64,000 bases of DNA from an uncultured Flavobacteriaceae bacterium (GCA_943789305.1 CALSTP010000001.1:1689178-1753177), one strand, 5' to 3'. Shown: positions 47,710 through 55,838, numbered from the stretch's first letter. Numbers and translations are program-made. The notes: a model not told the origin generated them from the letters alone.

Positions 47710-47940
47710 AGAATTAAAAAACTTATCGATTCTCATATTATGTATATCAAGAATTCTTTTTAAACTCTTTAAGGTACAATTAGTGCCTTTTTCCATTTTC
47801 CAATATTGTATTCGACTAATTTTGTTGTCCCAAGAAAAAACTTCATAACTTTTGTATCCTGCCTTTATTCTGAGTTTCTTTAGCTCCTTACCTATTTTTT
47901 CTTTTAGAGCTTCAAATTCTTTTGATTGGATCTCGTTCAT
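47701..47940 (-). CDS. Small XRE-like helix-turn-helix protein
   Basis: A 79-residue protein whose residues 16-75 fit a lambda-repressor-like HTH: IGKELKKLRIKAGYKSYEVF, then NKISRIQYWKMEKGTNC and TLKSLKRILDIHNMRIDKF. No other domain is present. A 9-bp-arm inverted repeat about 66 bp upstream of its start could be its operator. It converges on the CYTH gene with a 9-bp overlap. Targets are unknown. Confidence 0.7.
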   Translation of the reverse strand: MNEIQSKEFEALKEKIGKELKKLRIKAGYKSYEVFSWDNKISRIQYWKMEKGTNCTLKSLKRILDIHNMRIDKFFNSLF

Positions 47941-48005
47941 TGTAATTTTGTGGGGGTATTAAATCACAAATTAAATGATAATGGGTTGTAAAATTTACGC
48001 TGTTT

Positions 48006-48027
48006 AATATGTTTATTAAAACATATT
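48006..48027. promoter_or_regulatory. Inverted repeat upstream of the XRE-like gene
   Basis: AATATGTTT (48006-48014) and AAACATATT (48019-48027) separated by ATTA. It sits 66 bp upstream of the regulator start at 47940 and could be an operator for it. Confidence 0.4.
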
Positions 48028-48132
48028 GTTTTTGATAAACATGTACTGCATTAATATTCTTTAGTCAATAAAGTGTAGTTATTTTCACTATTTTATTGTT
48101 AATTTTTTTGTTGAGATTCAATCTATTTGGTT

Positions 48133-49152
48133 TTAATTGTCTCCATATATCCGAACGGTAAGTTTTCCCTCAGAATTCATATGAGCTCTATACATTCCGG
48201 GAGTGTTGAATTCCATGGCTACATTTCCATGAGTATCCATCACAACTACTCCACCATCTCCTCCCAAATCTTCAACTTTTTGAAGTACTTGTTTTGATGC
48301 ATCTTTTACACTTAGTTTTTTGTACTCAACTAATGCTGCAATATCGTGGGCTACTACTGATCTTATAAAAAACTCACCCCATCCAGTAGCTGAAACACCG
48401 CAACTTAAGTTATTAGCATAAGTTCCAGCTCCAATAATTGGTGCATCACCAATTCGGCCCCACTTTTTATTCGTCATTCCTCCGGTTGATGTACCGGCAG
48501 CTAGATTCCCATTTAGATCTAGTGCAACACATCCTACTGTTCCATATCGTTGATTCTTAAAATAAAGTTGCTCAGAACTATTAAGAGTTATTTTTTTATC
48601 GGTTTCTAACTGTTGAACACGTTTTAAATCTCTTAAACGTCTATCTGTTATGAAATATGATTCAGGAACCGTATCCAAGTTTTGTTCTACTGCAAATCGA
48701 TCTGCTCCTGTACCCGAGAGTAAAACATGAGGTGAATTATGCATTACTTTAATTGCAGCGCTTATCGGATTCTTTATATGTTTTACTCCTGCAATTGCTC
48801 CAGAATTCAAGGTTTTTCCATCCATAAAAGAAGCATCCAGAGCAATAGATTCATTCTCAGTCAAAACCGCTCCTTTTCCTGAATTAAAAAGTGGAGAATT
48901 TTCCATTACACGGATGGTTTTTTCAATGGCATCCTGACTTGTCCCTCCTGCTTTTAAAATTGCATGTCCTGAAGTGATTGCCTCAGTCAATTTTTCAATG
49001 TAAGCTTTCTCCATTTCATCCGACATGTTTTCTTTTAAAATAGTACCCGCTCCTCCATGGATGACAATTCCAAAGGCCGGTTGTTTTTTTTCTTTTTCAG
49101 AAGAACAACCAAAGAATAACAACATTACTACTAGGGTTAAAATATTTTTCAT
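48133..49152 (-). CDS. Lipoprotein isoaspartyl peptidase/L-asparaginase (Ntn-hydrolase)
   Basis: A 339-residue protein of the type III asparaginase family, self-cleaved at the catalytic Thr in YGTVGCVALDLNGNLAAGT. FGIVIHGGAGTIL, FNSGKGAVLTENE, GRIGDAPIIGAGTYANN and SCGVSATGWGE are all family motifs. The N-terminus has a lipoprotein signal with Cys16 (LLFFGCSSE), so the enzyme acts at the cell envelope, probably on isoaspartyl peptides. It is divergent from the ALDH7 gene by 119 bp. Confidence 0.93.
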   Translation of the reverse strand: MKNILTLVVMLLFFGCSSEKEKKQPAFGIVIHGGAGTILKENMSDEMEKAYIEKLTEAITSGHAILKAGGTSQDAIEKTIRVMENSPLFNSGKGAVLTENESIALDASFMDGKTLNSGAIAGVKHIKNPISAAIKVMHNSPHVLLSGTGADRFAVEQNLDTVPESYFITDRRLRDLKRVQQLETDKKITLNSSEQLYFKNQRYGTVGCVALDLNGNLAAGTSTGGMTNKKWGRIGDAPIIGAGTYANNLSCGVSATGWGEFFIRSVVAHDIAALVEYKKLSVKDASKQVLQKVEDLGGDGGVVVMDTHGNVAMEFNTPGMYRAHMNSEGKLTVRIYGDN

Positions 49153-49271
49153 AGTGTATGGTTTAAGATTTCTGAATTACTAAATATAGAAAATCCTTTT
49201 ATTATGAATCAATAATCTTTGTGATTTTAGAAATAGTTTTACATTTAAGAAATTATTTATAAAACAAATTC

Positions 49272-50810
49272 ATGAATAAGTCTTTAGAAATATTATTAAA
49301 TAAGCTGAGCATTTCTAAAAATCAATTGGGATGCTCTTCTGGGGTTGAATGGTTTGCTAAGGGAGAAATAATTACAAGTTTTTCTCCTGTAGATGGGAAA
49401 GAAATCGGTCAAATACAAGCTTCTACTTTTGAAGACTATGAACAAGTACTTCAGACTGCAGAAGAAGCGTTTATTTCCTTTAGAAAAATTCCTGCACCAA
49501 AACGAGGAGACTTGGTTCGTCAGTTTGGAAATGCACTTCGTGATAAAAAAGAACTTCTAGGTCAATTAGTTTCCTGGGAAATGGGAAAATCACTACAAGA
49601 AGGTTTAGGTGAAGTTCAGGAAATGATTGATATCTGTGACTTTGCAGTTGGACTATCTAGACAACTGCAAGGGACTACGATGCATTCTGAAAGACCAAAT
49701 CACAGGATGTATGAACAGTATCATCCTTTAGGAATAGTAGGAATTATTTCTGCATTCAATTTTCCTGTTGCGGTTTGGGCATGGAATACGGCTTTAGCAT
49801 GGATTTGTGGGGATGTTACCGTTTGGAAACCCAGTGAAAAAACTCCACTCTGTTCAATTGCATGTCAAAAAATAATTGGAACTATTTTACAAGAAAACAA
49901 TATGCCTGAAGGTATTTCATCACTTGTAAATGGTGGGGCTGAAGTAGGTCAATGGATGAGCGAAGATAAAAGAATACCCTTGCTTTCTGCTACTGGATCT
50001 ACTGCAATGGGGAAAAAAGTAGCTCAAAAAGTGGGTGCACGACTAGGTAAATGCTTATTAGAATTGGGAGGGAATAATGCACTTATTATAAGTCCCCATG
50101 CCGATTTAAAAACCACACTTTTAGCTGCTGTTTTTGGAGCTGTTGGTACTGCAGGACAAAGATGTACTTCTACCCGTAGATTAATTGTTCATGAATCTGT
50201 GATGGAAAAGGTACTAGAAAAACTTATAAATGCGTACAAACAATTGAATATTGGAAATCCCCTAGATTCTGCAAATCACGTTGGCCCTTTGATTGATAAA
50301 GATTCTGTAAATCAATACAAAAAAGCCCTTAAAAATATTTCTGACGAAGGTGCAGAATGGTTGGTCGAGGGAGGTGTCTTGAATGGAGAAAAATACCCAA
50401 GTGGATGTTATGTAAAACCAGCTATTGCAAAAGTAAAAAAAGACAGTGCAATGGCTCAAAAAGAAACTTTTGCACCCATATTATATCTCATGGAATATTC
50501 TGGATCTATCGAAAATGCCATCAACATTCAAAATGATGTAAACCAAGGGCTTTCCTCTGCAATTATGACTCAAAATCTGCAAGAAGCCGAAATGTTTTTG
50601 TCCCATTGGGGCAGTGACTGTGGAATTGCAAATATTAATATCGGAACATCTGGAGCGGAAATTGGAGGAGCATTTGGAGGAGAAAAAGACACAGGTGGTG
50701 GAAGAGAAAGTGGATCAGATGCATGGAAAGTTTATATGAGACGGCAAACAAATACAATAAATTACTCAGATGAGCTCCCCCTTGCTCAAGGAATAAAATT
50801 CGATTTGTAG
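49272..50810 (+). CDS. amaB: ALDH7-type aldehyde dehydrogenase (aminoadipate-semialdehyde dehydrogenase)
   Basis: A 512-residue NAD-dependent dehydrogenase. The catalytic Cys is in GAVGTAGQRCTSTRRL, the general-base Glu in LLELGGNNAL, and the cofactor segment is WKPSEKTPL. N-terminal and C-terminal regions (GGGRESGSDAWKVYMRRQTN) fit the ALDH7/AmaB type that oxidises piperideine-6-carboxylate/aminoadipate semialdehyde in lysine catabolism. The substrate assignment is by similarity only. The foreign insert begins directly after its stop. Confidence 0.85.
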   Translation: MNKSLEILLNKLSISKNQLGCSSGVEWFAKGEIITSFSPVDGKEIGQIQASTFEDYEQVLQTAEEAFISFRKIPAPKRGDLVRQFGNALRDKKELLGQLVSWEMGKSLQEGLGEVQEMIDICDFAVGLSRQLQGTTMHSERPNHRMYEQYHPLGIVGIISAFNFPVAVWAWNTALAWICGDVTVWKPSEKTPLCSIACQKIIGTILQENNMPEGISSLVNGGAEVGQWMSEDKRIPLLSATGSTAMGKKVAQKVGARLGKCLLELGGNNALIISPHADLKTTLLAAVFGAVGTAGQRCTSTRRLIVHESVMEKVLEKLINAYKQLNIGNPLDSANHVGPLIDKDSVNQYKKALKNISDEGAEWLVEGGVLNGEKYPSGCYVKPAIAKVKKDSAMAQKETFAPILYLMEYSGSIENAINIQNDVNQGLSSAIMTQNLQEAEMFLSHWGSDCGIANINIGTSGAEIGGAFGGEKDTGGGRESGSDAWKVYMRRQTNTINYSDELPLAQGIKFDL

Positions 50811-51015
50811 CTTTAGTTTGATTATATTTACATCATAAAACAAGAAGGATATAAGGTTGATTCTTATATAGAAAGAATAATATTGGATGTTAGATGTAAT
50901 ATATTGATAAACAAATATATTAGAGGTAGAGAGAACTTAAATAATACTTTTAAAAAAAATAGGTTAGGATTTGATATAAAATAACATATTAAAAATATTG
51001 GATTAGGTGTTAATG

Positions 51016-51048
51016 GATAAATCATTTATATGGTTTATCTATTTTTTT
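51016..51048 (+). terminator. Terminator-like hairpin inside the insert
   Basis: GATAAATCA (51016-51024) pairs with TGGTTTATC (51031-51039) with one G-T pair and loop TTTATA, followed by TATTTTTTT. It lies just after the truncated small frame, as if closing its transcript. Confidence 0.5.
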
Positions 51049-51112
51049 GGTATAAAGTGTTGAAATCATAATAAAATAAGTTAATAGATATTAATAAGAG
51101 GTTTTTGTAATA

Positions 51113-51141
51113 TTGTATATGTTTAAAAAATATGATATAAT
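51113..51141 (+). promoter_or_regulatory. Sigma70-like promoter look-alike for the polymerase-like gene
   Basis: TTGTAT (51113-51118) and a perfect TATAAT (51136-51141) are separated by exactly 17 bp. This is the E. coli-type spacing rather than the Bacteroidota TTG-N19-TAnnTTTG. The region is very AT-rich, so chance matches are common. Confidence 0.35.
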
Positions 51142-51205
51142 ATAAAACTTATAATAAATAATATACTATTTATAAATAATAATATTAATAATCAGTAGTT
51201 TAATA

Positions 51206-52762
51206 ATGATAAAAAATAAGAAATCCGTATATGAGTTTGAATGTTTTGATTTAGATGATATAGAAGGATTGTATGGTAAGTTTAGAAAATATGGAGTTGG
51301 TAAGTTTTTAGATTTGGTTTATAGGAAAACTATAAGGAAGATGAGTTTTGAGAAAGATGGAGATTTACTGAATAATGAAGGGTTTGTATATGTTAGTAAA
51401 AGTGATATTGAAAGGTATTTAGGTAATGGGAAAGATAAGGATGGTCAATACTATTGGTGGAAGATATTAAAGAGTTTAAGTAAAAGAAAAATCATAAAAT
51501 ATAGGAGAGGTGGATTAAATAAGTTTGACTCTAATAAGATGTTGTGGTTTATAAAAATAAGTGATGAGTTATTTAATAGTGTAAAAACTAAAAGAGAAAT
51601 AGAGGATAAAAACCTAATAAAGTGGTTGAATAAAAAGAATGGTGAGAAAGTTGAAAAGTGGTTAGGTGTAAAGACTATTGGAGATAAGAAAAAGGGTAAT
51701 TGGTTAGTTGGTTATGAGTTGAATGTTTGTAAAAGAAGTAGTATTGAAATAGATGATTTAGAAGGTGTTATTGGCTATAGAATCAGTAATAAAATAAGTG
51801 AGTTAGAAGATAAAAGTAAATGGTTATGGTTAAGTAAAAAAAAGAAAGAAAATATTTTAGAGAAGTTAATAGATAAGAATAAATGGGTTGATGGATTAAA
51901 GGTAGAATACAGAAAGAAATATGAAGTGTTATTGGAGGATTTAGAATATTTGAAGAATGGAGAATATTATGAGTTGAGTGATGATTATTTTAAGAGAGAT
52001 AAGTTTGGTGGTAGAATCTATAATGTCTTTAGTAATACTATTAGAGAATATAGAAAATATATTAAGATTGATGGTAAAGAGTTAGTTGAGATAGATTTGA
52101 AGAATAGTATGATTTGTCAGTTATTCTATATGGTTAAACTATTATTAAAGGGTAGTCAGTTTGAGAGAAATACTATTTTAAATAATGTTTATTGGGAGTT
52201 AGATAAACTAAATAAAGGGTATAAGAATGATGATGATAGAAATCTAAGATTAGGATTGTTGTATTTGAATAGATGGGATTATATTTTGAATGTAGAGAAT
52301 AATCTAAATAAGGATTATTATAACTTCTTAGTGGAAGAGTTTAGATTAAGTAGTGGTGTCAGTATTAGTAGGAATAGTTTTAAAGAGTTATTATTTGTTA
52401 TACTATTTGGTAGTGAGAAAAAGTTGAGGAGTATGAGATTAGGAAATAATAAGTATAGTGATTTAGAGAGTTTATTATTAGGAGATGGTAAGTTTTTGGT
52501 AAGGGATTTGAAGAAAATAAGTTTATTTAGTTGGTATAAGAGTAGAGATTATAAAAAATATAAGAATGTCAGTCTAATATTGATGAGATTGGAAAGAAGT
52601 TTAATGGATGTTATGTCTAATATTATGATTAAAAATGGATTTGATTACATCAGTTTATTTGATGGATTTATGGTTAAGAAAAGTGAAGTAAAGGAAATAG
52701 AAAGAATATTGAATGGTAGATTGGGAAATATAGATAAGGTATTCAGATTGGTGGTAAAGTAA
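51206..52762 (+). CDS. Family-A/T7-like polymerase-fold protein of a foreign element
   Basis: A 518-residue protein. Residues 1-110 look like a winged-helix region (VYVSKSDIERYLG, WWKILKSLSKRKIIKYRR). Motif A is VEIDLKNSM with Asp297; motif B is R389-NSF-K393-ELL-F397-VIL-F401-G402, exactly the O-helix spacing of Pol I (R754, K758, F762, Y766); motif C is ISLFDGFMV with Asp486. Met302 sits where Pol I has its steric-gate Glu710. Whether it makes DNA or RNA cannot be told. No exonuclease domain, transposase or helicase is seen. Codon use is alien to the genome. A replication or primer-making role is a guess. Confidence 0.6.
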   Translation: MIKNKKSVYEFECFDLDDIEGLYGKFRKYGVGKFLDLVYRKTIRKMSFEKDGDLLNNEGFVYVSKSDIERYLGNGKDKDGQYYWWKILKSLSKRKIIKYRRGGLNKFDSNKMLWFIKISDELFNSVKTKREIEDKNLIKWLNKKNGEKVEKWLGVKTIGDKKKGNWLVGYELNVCKRSSIEIDDLEGVIGYRISNKISELEDKSKWLWLSKKKKENILEKLIDKNKWVDGLKVEYRKKYEVLLEDLEYLKNGEYYELSDDYFKRDKFGGRIYNVFSNTIREYRKYIKIDGKELVEIDLKNSMICQLFYMVKLLLKGSQFERNTILNNVYWELDKLNKGYKNDDDRNLRLGLLYLNRWDYILNVENNLNKDYYNFLVEEFRLSSGVSISRNSFKELLFVILFGSEKKLRSMRLGNNKYSDLESLLLGDGKFLVRDLKKISLFSWYKSRDYKKYKNVSLILMRLERSLMDVMSNIMIKNGFDYISLFDGFMVKKSEVKEIERILNGRLGNIDKVFRLVVK

Positions 52763-52800
52763 ATATTTATAACAAAACATAATATGTTAAGAAAGGATTT

Positions 52801-52938
52801 GTGAAAAATGACCAAAATAAAGATTTTAAGTTGAAAATAGTTGTCAGTAAAATAGAAAAGGATAGATTTGTGAGTGATTGGATTAAATGTCAAAATAACT
52901 TTTCTATAAAAAATAATCATATATGTATACTCTTTTAA
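52801..52938 (+). CDS. 45-residue small frame at the right end of the insert
   Basis: A GTG-started frame (45 residues) whose codons match the insert style until about 52920, then run into the flanking gene start (ATG 52923) out of frame. AAGGA lies immediately before the GTG with very short spacing. It may be the truncated 5' part of an element gene cut by the junction. Charged and helical; no family recognised. Confidence 0.3.
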   Translation: MKNDQNKDFKLKIVVSKIEKDRFVSDWIKCQNNFSIKNNHICILF

Positions 52939-53357
52939 AAACCGCTCACTCCTATTGGGCTTTCGCAGTTTTAATACTTTTATTTTTTGCAATTGCTAAC
53001 GCTTTTATCGGCATTGCAAAAAAGAAAACATTTGATTCCTCTGACTTTAGACGCTCATTGTTTGTTCTGATAAGCTCTCATATTCAATTCTTGATTGGAT
53101 TAATTCTTTATTTTGTTTCGCCTTGGTTCGGGAAATGGAGTGCATTAGGCATGGGAGTAATGAAAGATTCTCAAGCACGCTTGTATCTTGTAGAACATCC
53201 CATTACCAATCTAATAGCAATTGTGCTGATTACCATGGGTTGGTCGATGCACAAAAGACAATCGTTAGATGTTAAGAAGTTTTCAAGAATTGGAATATTC
53301 TATTTTCTAGGACTCTTACTATTGTTATCAAGAATTCCTTGGAATACTTGGTTGTAA
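52923..53357 (+). CDS. Four-TM conserved membrane protein
   Basis: A 144-residue protein with four hydrophobic segments (about residues 12-31, 49-66, 92-108 and 122-138). The opening MYTLLKTAHSYWAFAVL and the conserved histidine-bearing SSHIQFLIGLILYFVSP and EHPITNLIAIVLITMG are flavobacterial features. Homologues are often labelled cytochrome b-like, and the His residues could bind haem, but that is not shown. Its ATG follows the C-poor insert immediately. gpsA follows after 40 bp. Confidence 0.75.
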   Translation: MYTLLKTAHSYWAFAVLILLFFAIANAFIGIAKKKTFDSSDFRRSLFVLISSHIQFLIGLILYFVSPWFGKWSALGMGVMKDSQARLYLVEHPITNLIAIVLITMGWSMHKRQSLDVKKFSRIGIFYFLGLLLLLSRIPWNTWL

Positions 53358-53397
53358 ATATATTTGTTGATAATCATTTATAGGATACTGAGTTTTT

Positions 53398-54432
53398 ATG
53401 ATCACAGCCAAAAAACCAGAATTCAAGCACATCATCTTAAAGAATAAGCTTAAAGTAGCTGTTCTTGGGGGAGGAAGTTGGGCAACCGCATTAATCAAAA
53501 TCCTTATGGTTAATAAACGCAATATAGGATGGTATATGCGTAGTGAAAAAAACAAAGAATTCATTGAACGAAACCAACATAACCCAGCTTACTTAACCAC
53601 AACAAATCTCAATACCAAACGACTAAAAATAAGTACAGATATTAATTATGTAGTCAAAAAAGCAGACATTATTATTGTTGCCATTCCGTCTGCATTCATC
53701 AAAGAGGAGTTTTCAAAACTTCAAATTTCTTTAAAAAATAAAATTGTTGTCTCTGCAGTAAAGGGGGTTATTCCGGAAAACATGAAAATTCCCGGTACTT
53801 TTTTTCATGAAGACTTTGCGGTTCCACTCGATAGAATAGGAGTTATTTGCGGTCCTTGTCATGCTGAAGAAGTTGCCATGGAAAAACTTTCTTATTTAAC
53901 TGTCGCATCCCAAAATCAGACTTTTGCAAAATGTATTGCAGCTATGCTCAAAACAAAGTATATACGAACCAAGGTTTCAAATGATATTATTGGTACTGAA
54001 TATGCAGCAATGCTAAAAAACATATATGCAATAGCAGCTGGAATAGCTCATGGTCTCGGCTATGGAGATAATTTTCAAAGTGTTTTGATGAGTAATGCCA
54101 TTCGTGAAACAAAACGTTTTATAAAGGATGTACATAAAATGAAAAGAAACATTAATAATTCAGCCTATCTAGGAGATTTATTGGTAACTGGCTATTCTGT
54201 TTTTAGTAGAAACAGAACCTTTGGAAATATGATTGGAAAAGGATATACTGTTAAAGCAGCTCAGTTAGAAATGAGTATGATTGCTGAAGGTTATTTTGCC
54301 TCTAAATCTGCACGGATCATTAACTCTGAATTTAGAACACAAACACCCATCATTGAAGCTGTATATTTGATTCTTTATGAGAGGAAAAATGCTCAGAAAA
54401 TATTTGATAAATTAGTAAAAAAGCTTGACTAA
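53398..54432 (+). CDS. gpsA: Glycerol-3-phosphate dehydrogenase [NAD(P)+]
   Basis: A 344-residue enzyme making sn-glycerol-3-phosphate for phospholipid synthesis. The Rossmann motif VAVLGGGSWATALIKIL follows a 17-residue extension. GVICGPCHAEEVAME, the catalytic Lys in AAMLKNIYAIAAGIAHGL, and LGDLLVTGYSVFSRNRTFG are present. It overlaps the convergent pheS stop by 4 bp. Confidence 0.95.
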   Translation: MITAKKPEFKHIILKNKLKVAVLGGGSWATALIKILMVNKRNIGWYMRSEKNKEFIERNQHNPAYLTTTNLNTKRLKISTDINYVVKKADIIIVAIPSAFIKEEFSKLQISLKNKIVVSAVKGVIPENMKIPGTFFHEDFAVPLDRIGVICGPCHAEEVAMEKLSYLTVASQNQTFAKCIAAMLKTKYIRTKVSNDIIGTEYAAMLKNIYAIAAGIAHGLGYGDNFQSVLMSNAIRETKRFIKDVHKMKRNINNSAYLGDLLVTGYSVFSRNRTFGNMIGKGYTVKAAQLEMSMIAEGYFASKSARIINSEFRTQTPIIEAVYLILYERKNAQKIFDKLVKKLD

Positions 54433-55445
54433 AGTGTTGGCTTAAATTGTTTTAAAAAACGAATGTCATTCTCAAAAAACATTCGAATATCACTCACTTG
54501 GTATAATAACATCGCAATTCGCTCAATTCCCATTCCAAATGCATAGCCCGAATACTCTTCGGGGTCAATACCACAGTTTTTAAGAACATTAGGATCAACC
54601 ATTCCACAACCCATAATTTCCAGCCACCCTGTGCCTTTTGTTATTCGATAGTCAACTTCTGTCTCTAATCCCCAATAAATATCAACCTCAGCACTGGGTT
54701 CAGTAAAAGGAAAATAAGAAGGCCGTAATCGTATCTTTGATTTTCCAAATAAGCTATTTGTAAAATAACTCAAGGTTTGTTTCAAATCAGCAAAAGAAAC
54801 TTGTTTATCAATATATAAACCTTCAACCTGATGAAAGATACAATGTGCTCTGGCTGATATTGCTTCGTTACGAAAAACTCTTCCCGGAGATATAGTCCGA
54901 ATAGGTGGTTGGTTGTTTTCCATATACCGCACTTGCACAGAAGATGTATGTGTTCGCAACAAAATATCTGGATCCGTTTGAATAAAAAAGGTGTCCTGCA
55001 TATCACGAGCAGGATGGTACTCTGGCAAGTTTAATGCCGTAAAATTATGCCAGTCATCTTCTATCTCGGGTCCTTCTGAAATGTTAAACCCAATTTGAGA
55101 AAAAATATCAACAATGCGGTTTCTCACAACTGTTAATGGGTGTTGACTCCCCAAAGAAGATGGAAAGGCCGGACGAGACAAATCACCATAAATCCCAGAA
55201 CTTAAATTCGATTTGAGACCTAACTTTAAAACTTCTATTTTATCTGAAACTGCAGATTTTAATTGATTTAAAATTTGACCAAATTCTTTCTTTTCCTGGT
55301 TCGGAACTTCTCTAAATGATGCAAAGAGTTGATTCAGAATTCCCTTTTTACCAGAATAAGATATTCTAAACTGTTCGATTTCCTCTGCTCCTTTAGCTTG
55401 AAATTGAGCTACTTTCTCTAAGTGTTCTTTTACGATTTCGATCAT
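54429..55445 (-). CDS. pheS: Phenylalanyl-tRNA synthetase alpha subunit
   Basis: A 338-residue class II synthetase subunit. A helical N-terminus to about residue 85, then GFNISEGPEIEDDWHNFTAL, NLPEYHPARDMQDTFF (motif 1-2 region), and motif 3 GMGIERIAMLLYQVSDIR. It pairs with PheT, not in this window. An exact -7 box lies 4 bp before the ATG. Confidence 0.97.
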   Translation of the reverse strand: MIEIVKEHLEKVAQFQAKGAEEIEQFRISYSGKKGILNQLFASFREVPNQEKKEFGQILNQLKSAVSDKIEVLKLGLKSNLSSGIYGDLSRPAFPSSLGSQHPLTVVRNRIVDIFSQIGFNISEGPEIEDDWHNFTALNLPEYHPARDMQDTFFIQTDPDILLRTHTSSVQVRYMENNQPPIRTISPGRVFRNEAISARAHCIFHQVEGLYIDKQVSFADLKQTLSYFTNSLFGKSKIRLRPSYFPFTEPSAEVDIYWGLETEVDYRITKGTGWLEIMGCGMVDPNVLKNCGIDPEEYSGYAFGMGIERIAMLLYQVSDIRMFFENDIRFLKQFKPTL

Positions 55446-55449
55446 ACTA

Positions 55450-55457
55450 CAAAAATA
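55450..55457 (-). promoter_or_regulatory. Exact -7 box directly before pheS
   Basis: TATTTTTG on minus matches TAnnTTTG and ends 4 bp before the pheS ATG, so a leaderless transcript is possible. Confidence 0.4.
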
Positions 55458-55465
55458 CGAATATA

Positions 55466-55834
55466 CTATTGAATTAATCCTTTTCCAATAAAGTAATGCA
55501 CTACTGCATCTTTCATCAAGACACTTTGTTCTCCCGGCTTTAATGGAGGTAATTCTTCAACAAGTTTAAAATGTGGCCAACCTTCATCATCGAAGTAATC
55601 GAACTCATAATACCCAAAAGGTTCTAATACAGAACAAATACCTATGTGAATGATATCAACATTATCATCCTTTTTAAAACTATTGTGAATTTGACCCAAT
55701 TCTTGAATACCTATCAAATATAAAATCCCCTCAATATCAATTGTTTCTGTTTCAGAAAAACGTTCAGTCAATAAAGAGACAAGTGTTTGCCAACGCTCTT
55801 TTAATTCTTGGTTTCTTGATGGTACTTTGTGCAT
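55466..55834 (-). CDS. Conserved hypothetical protein upstream of pheS
   Basis: A 122-residue soluble protein starting MHKVPSRNQELKERWQTLV. It has an acidic segment (EFDYFDDEGWPHFKLVEELP) and a C-terminal VVHYFIGKGLIQ. I do not recognise the family. The frame opens six codons earlier at 55852; I chose ATG 55834 because a TAnnTTTG box (55839-55846) lies between the two. It is divergent from cvpA and 20 bp before pheS. Confidence 0.65.
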   Translation of the reverse strand: MHKVPSRNQELKERWQTLVSLLTERFSETETIDIEGILYLIGIQELGQIHNSFKKDDNVDIIHIGICSVLEPFGYYEFDYFDDEGWPHFKLVEELPPLKPGEQSVLMKDAVVHYFIGKGLIQ

Positions 55835-55838
55835 AAAA

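Larger units (their letters stand above)
50811..51205. other. 395-bp C-poor stretch before the polymerase-like gene
   Basis: This gap belongs to the foreign insert. It holds a 56-codon open frame without ATG (50817-50984; TTG at 50883 possible) ending at TAA 50982-50984, with the composition of the neighbouring large gene. A terminator-like hairpin and a sigma70-like promoter follow. It is probably the 3' remnant of another element gene. Confidence 0.5.
50811..52922. mobile_element. Putative foreign insert with extreme C depletion
   Basis: From just after the amaB stop to just before the next conserved gene the plus strand is strongly C-poor and G-rich compared with both flanks (for example 3 C against 13 G in 52081-52140). 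Codons are almost only AGA/AGG, AGT, TTA/TTG and ACT. It contains one large polymerase-like gene and two small open frames. No transposase, integrase or clear terminal repeats were found, so a mobile origin is inferred from composition and isolation. Confidence 0.55.

Noticed and set aside
50817-52930. Terminal inverted repeats of a transposon at the insert ends
   Set aside because: Only a TGATTAT-like match of about 7 bp was found between the left end and the reverse complement of the right end, expected by chance at this composition; no target-site duplication was seen.
52645-52992. 115-codon minus-strand frame across the right end of the insert
   Set aside because: It is antisense to the polymerase-like gene, to the small frame after it and to the start of the membrane-protein gene, and its product has no recognisable features; it reflects the low stop density of C-poor DNA read in reverse.
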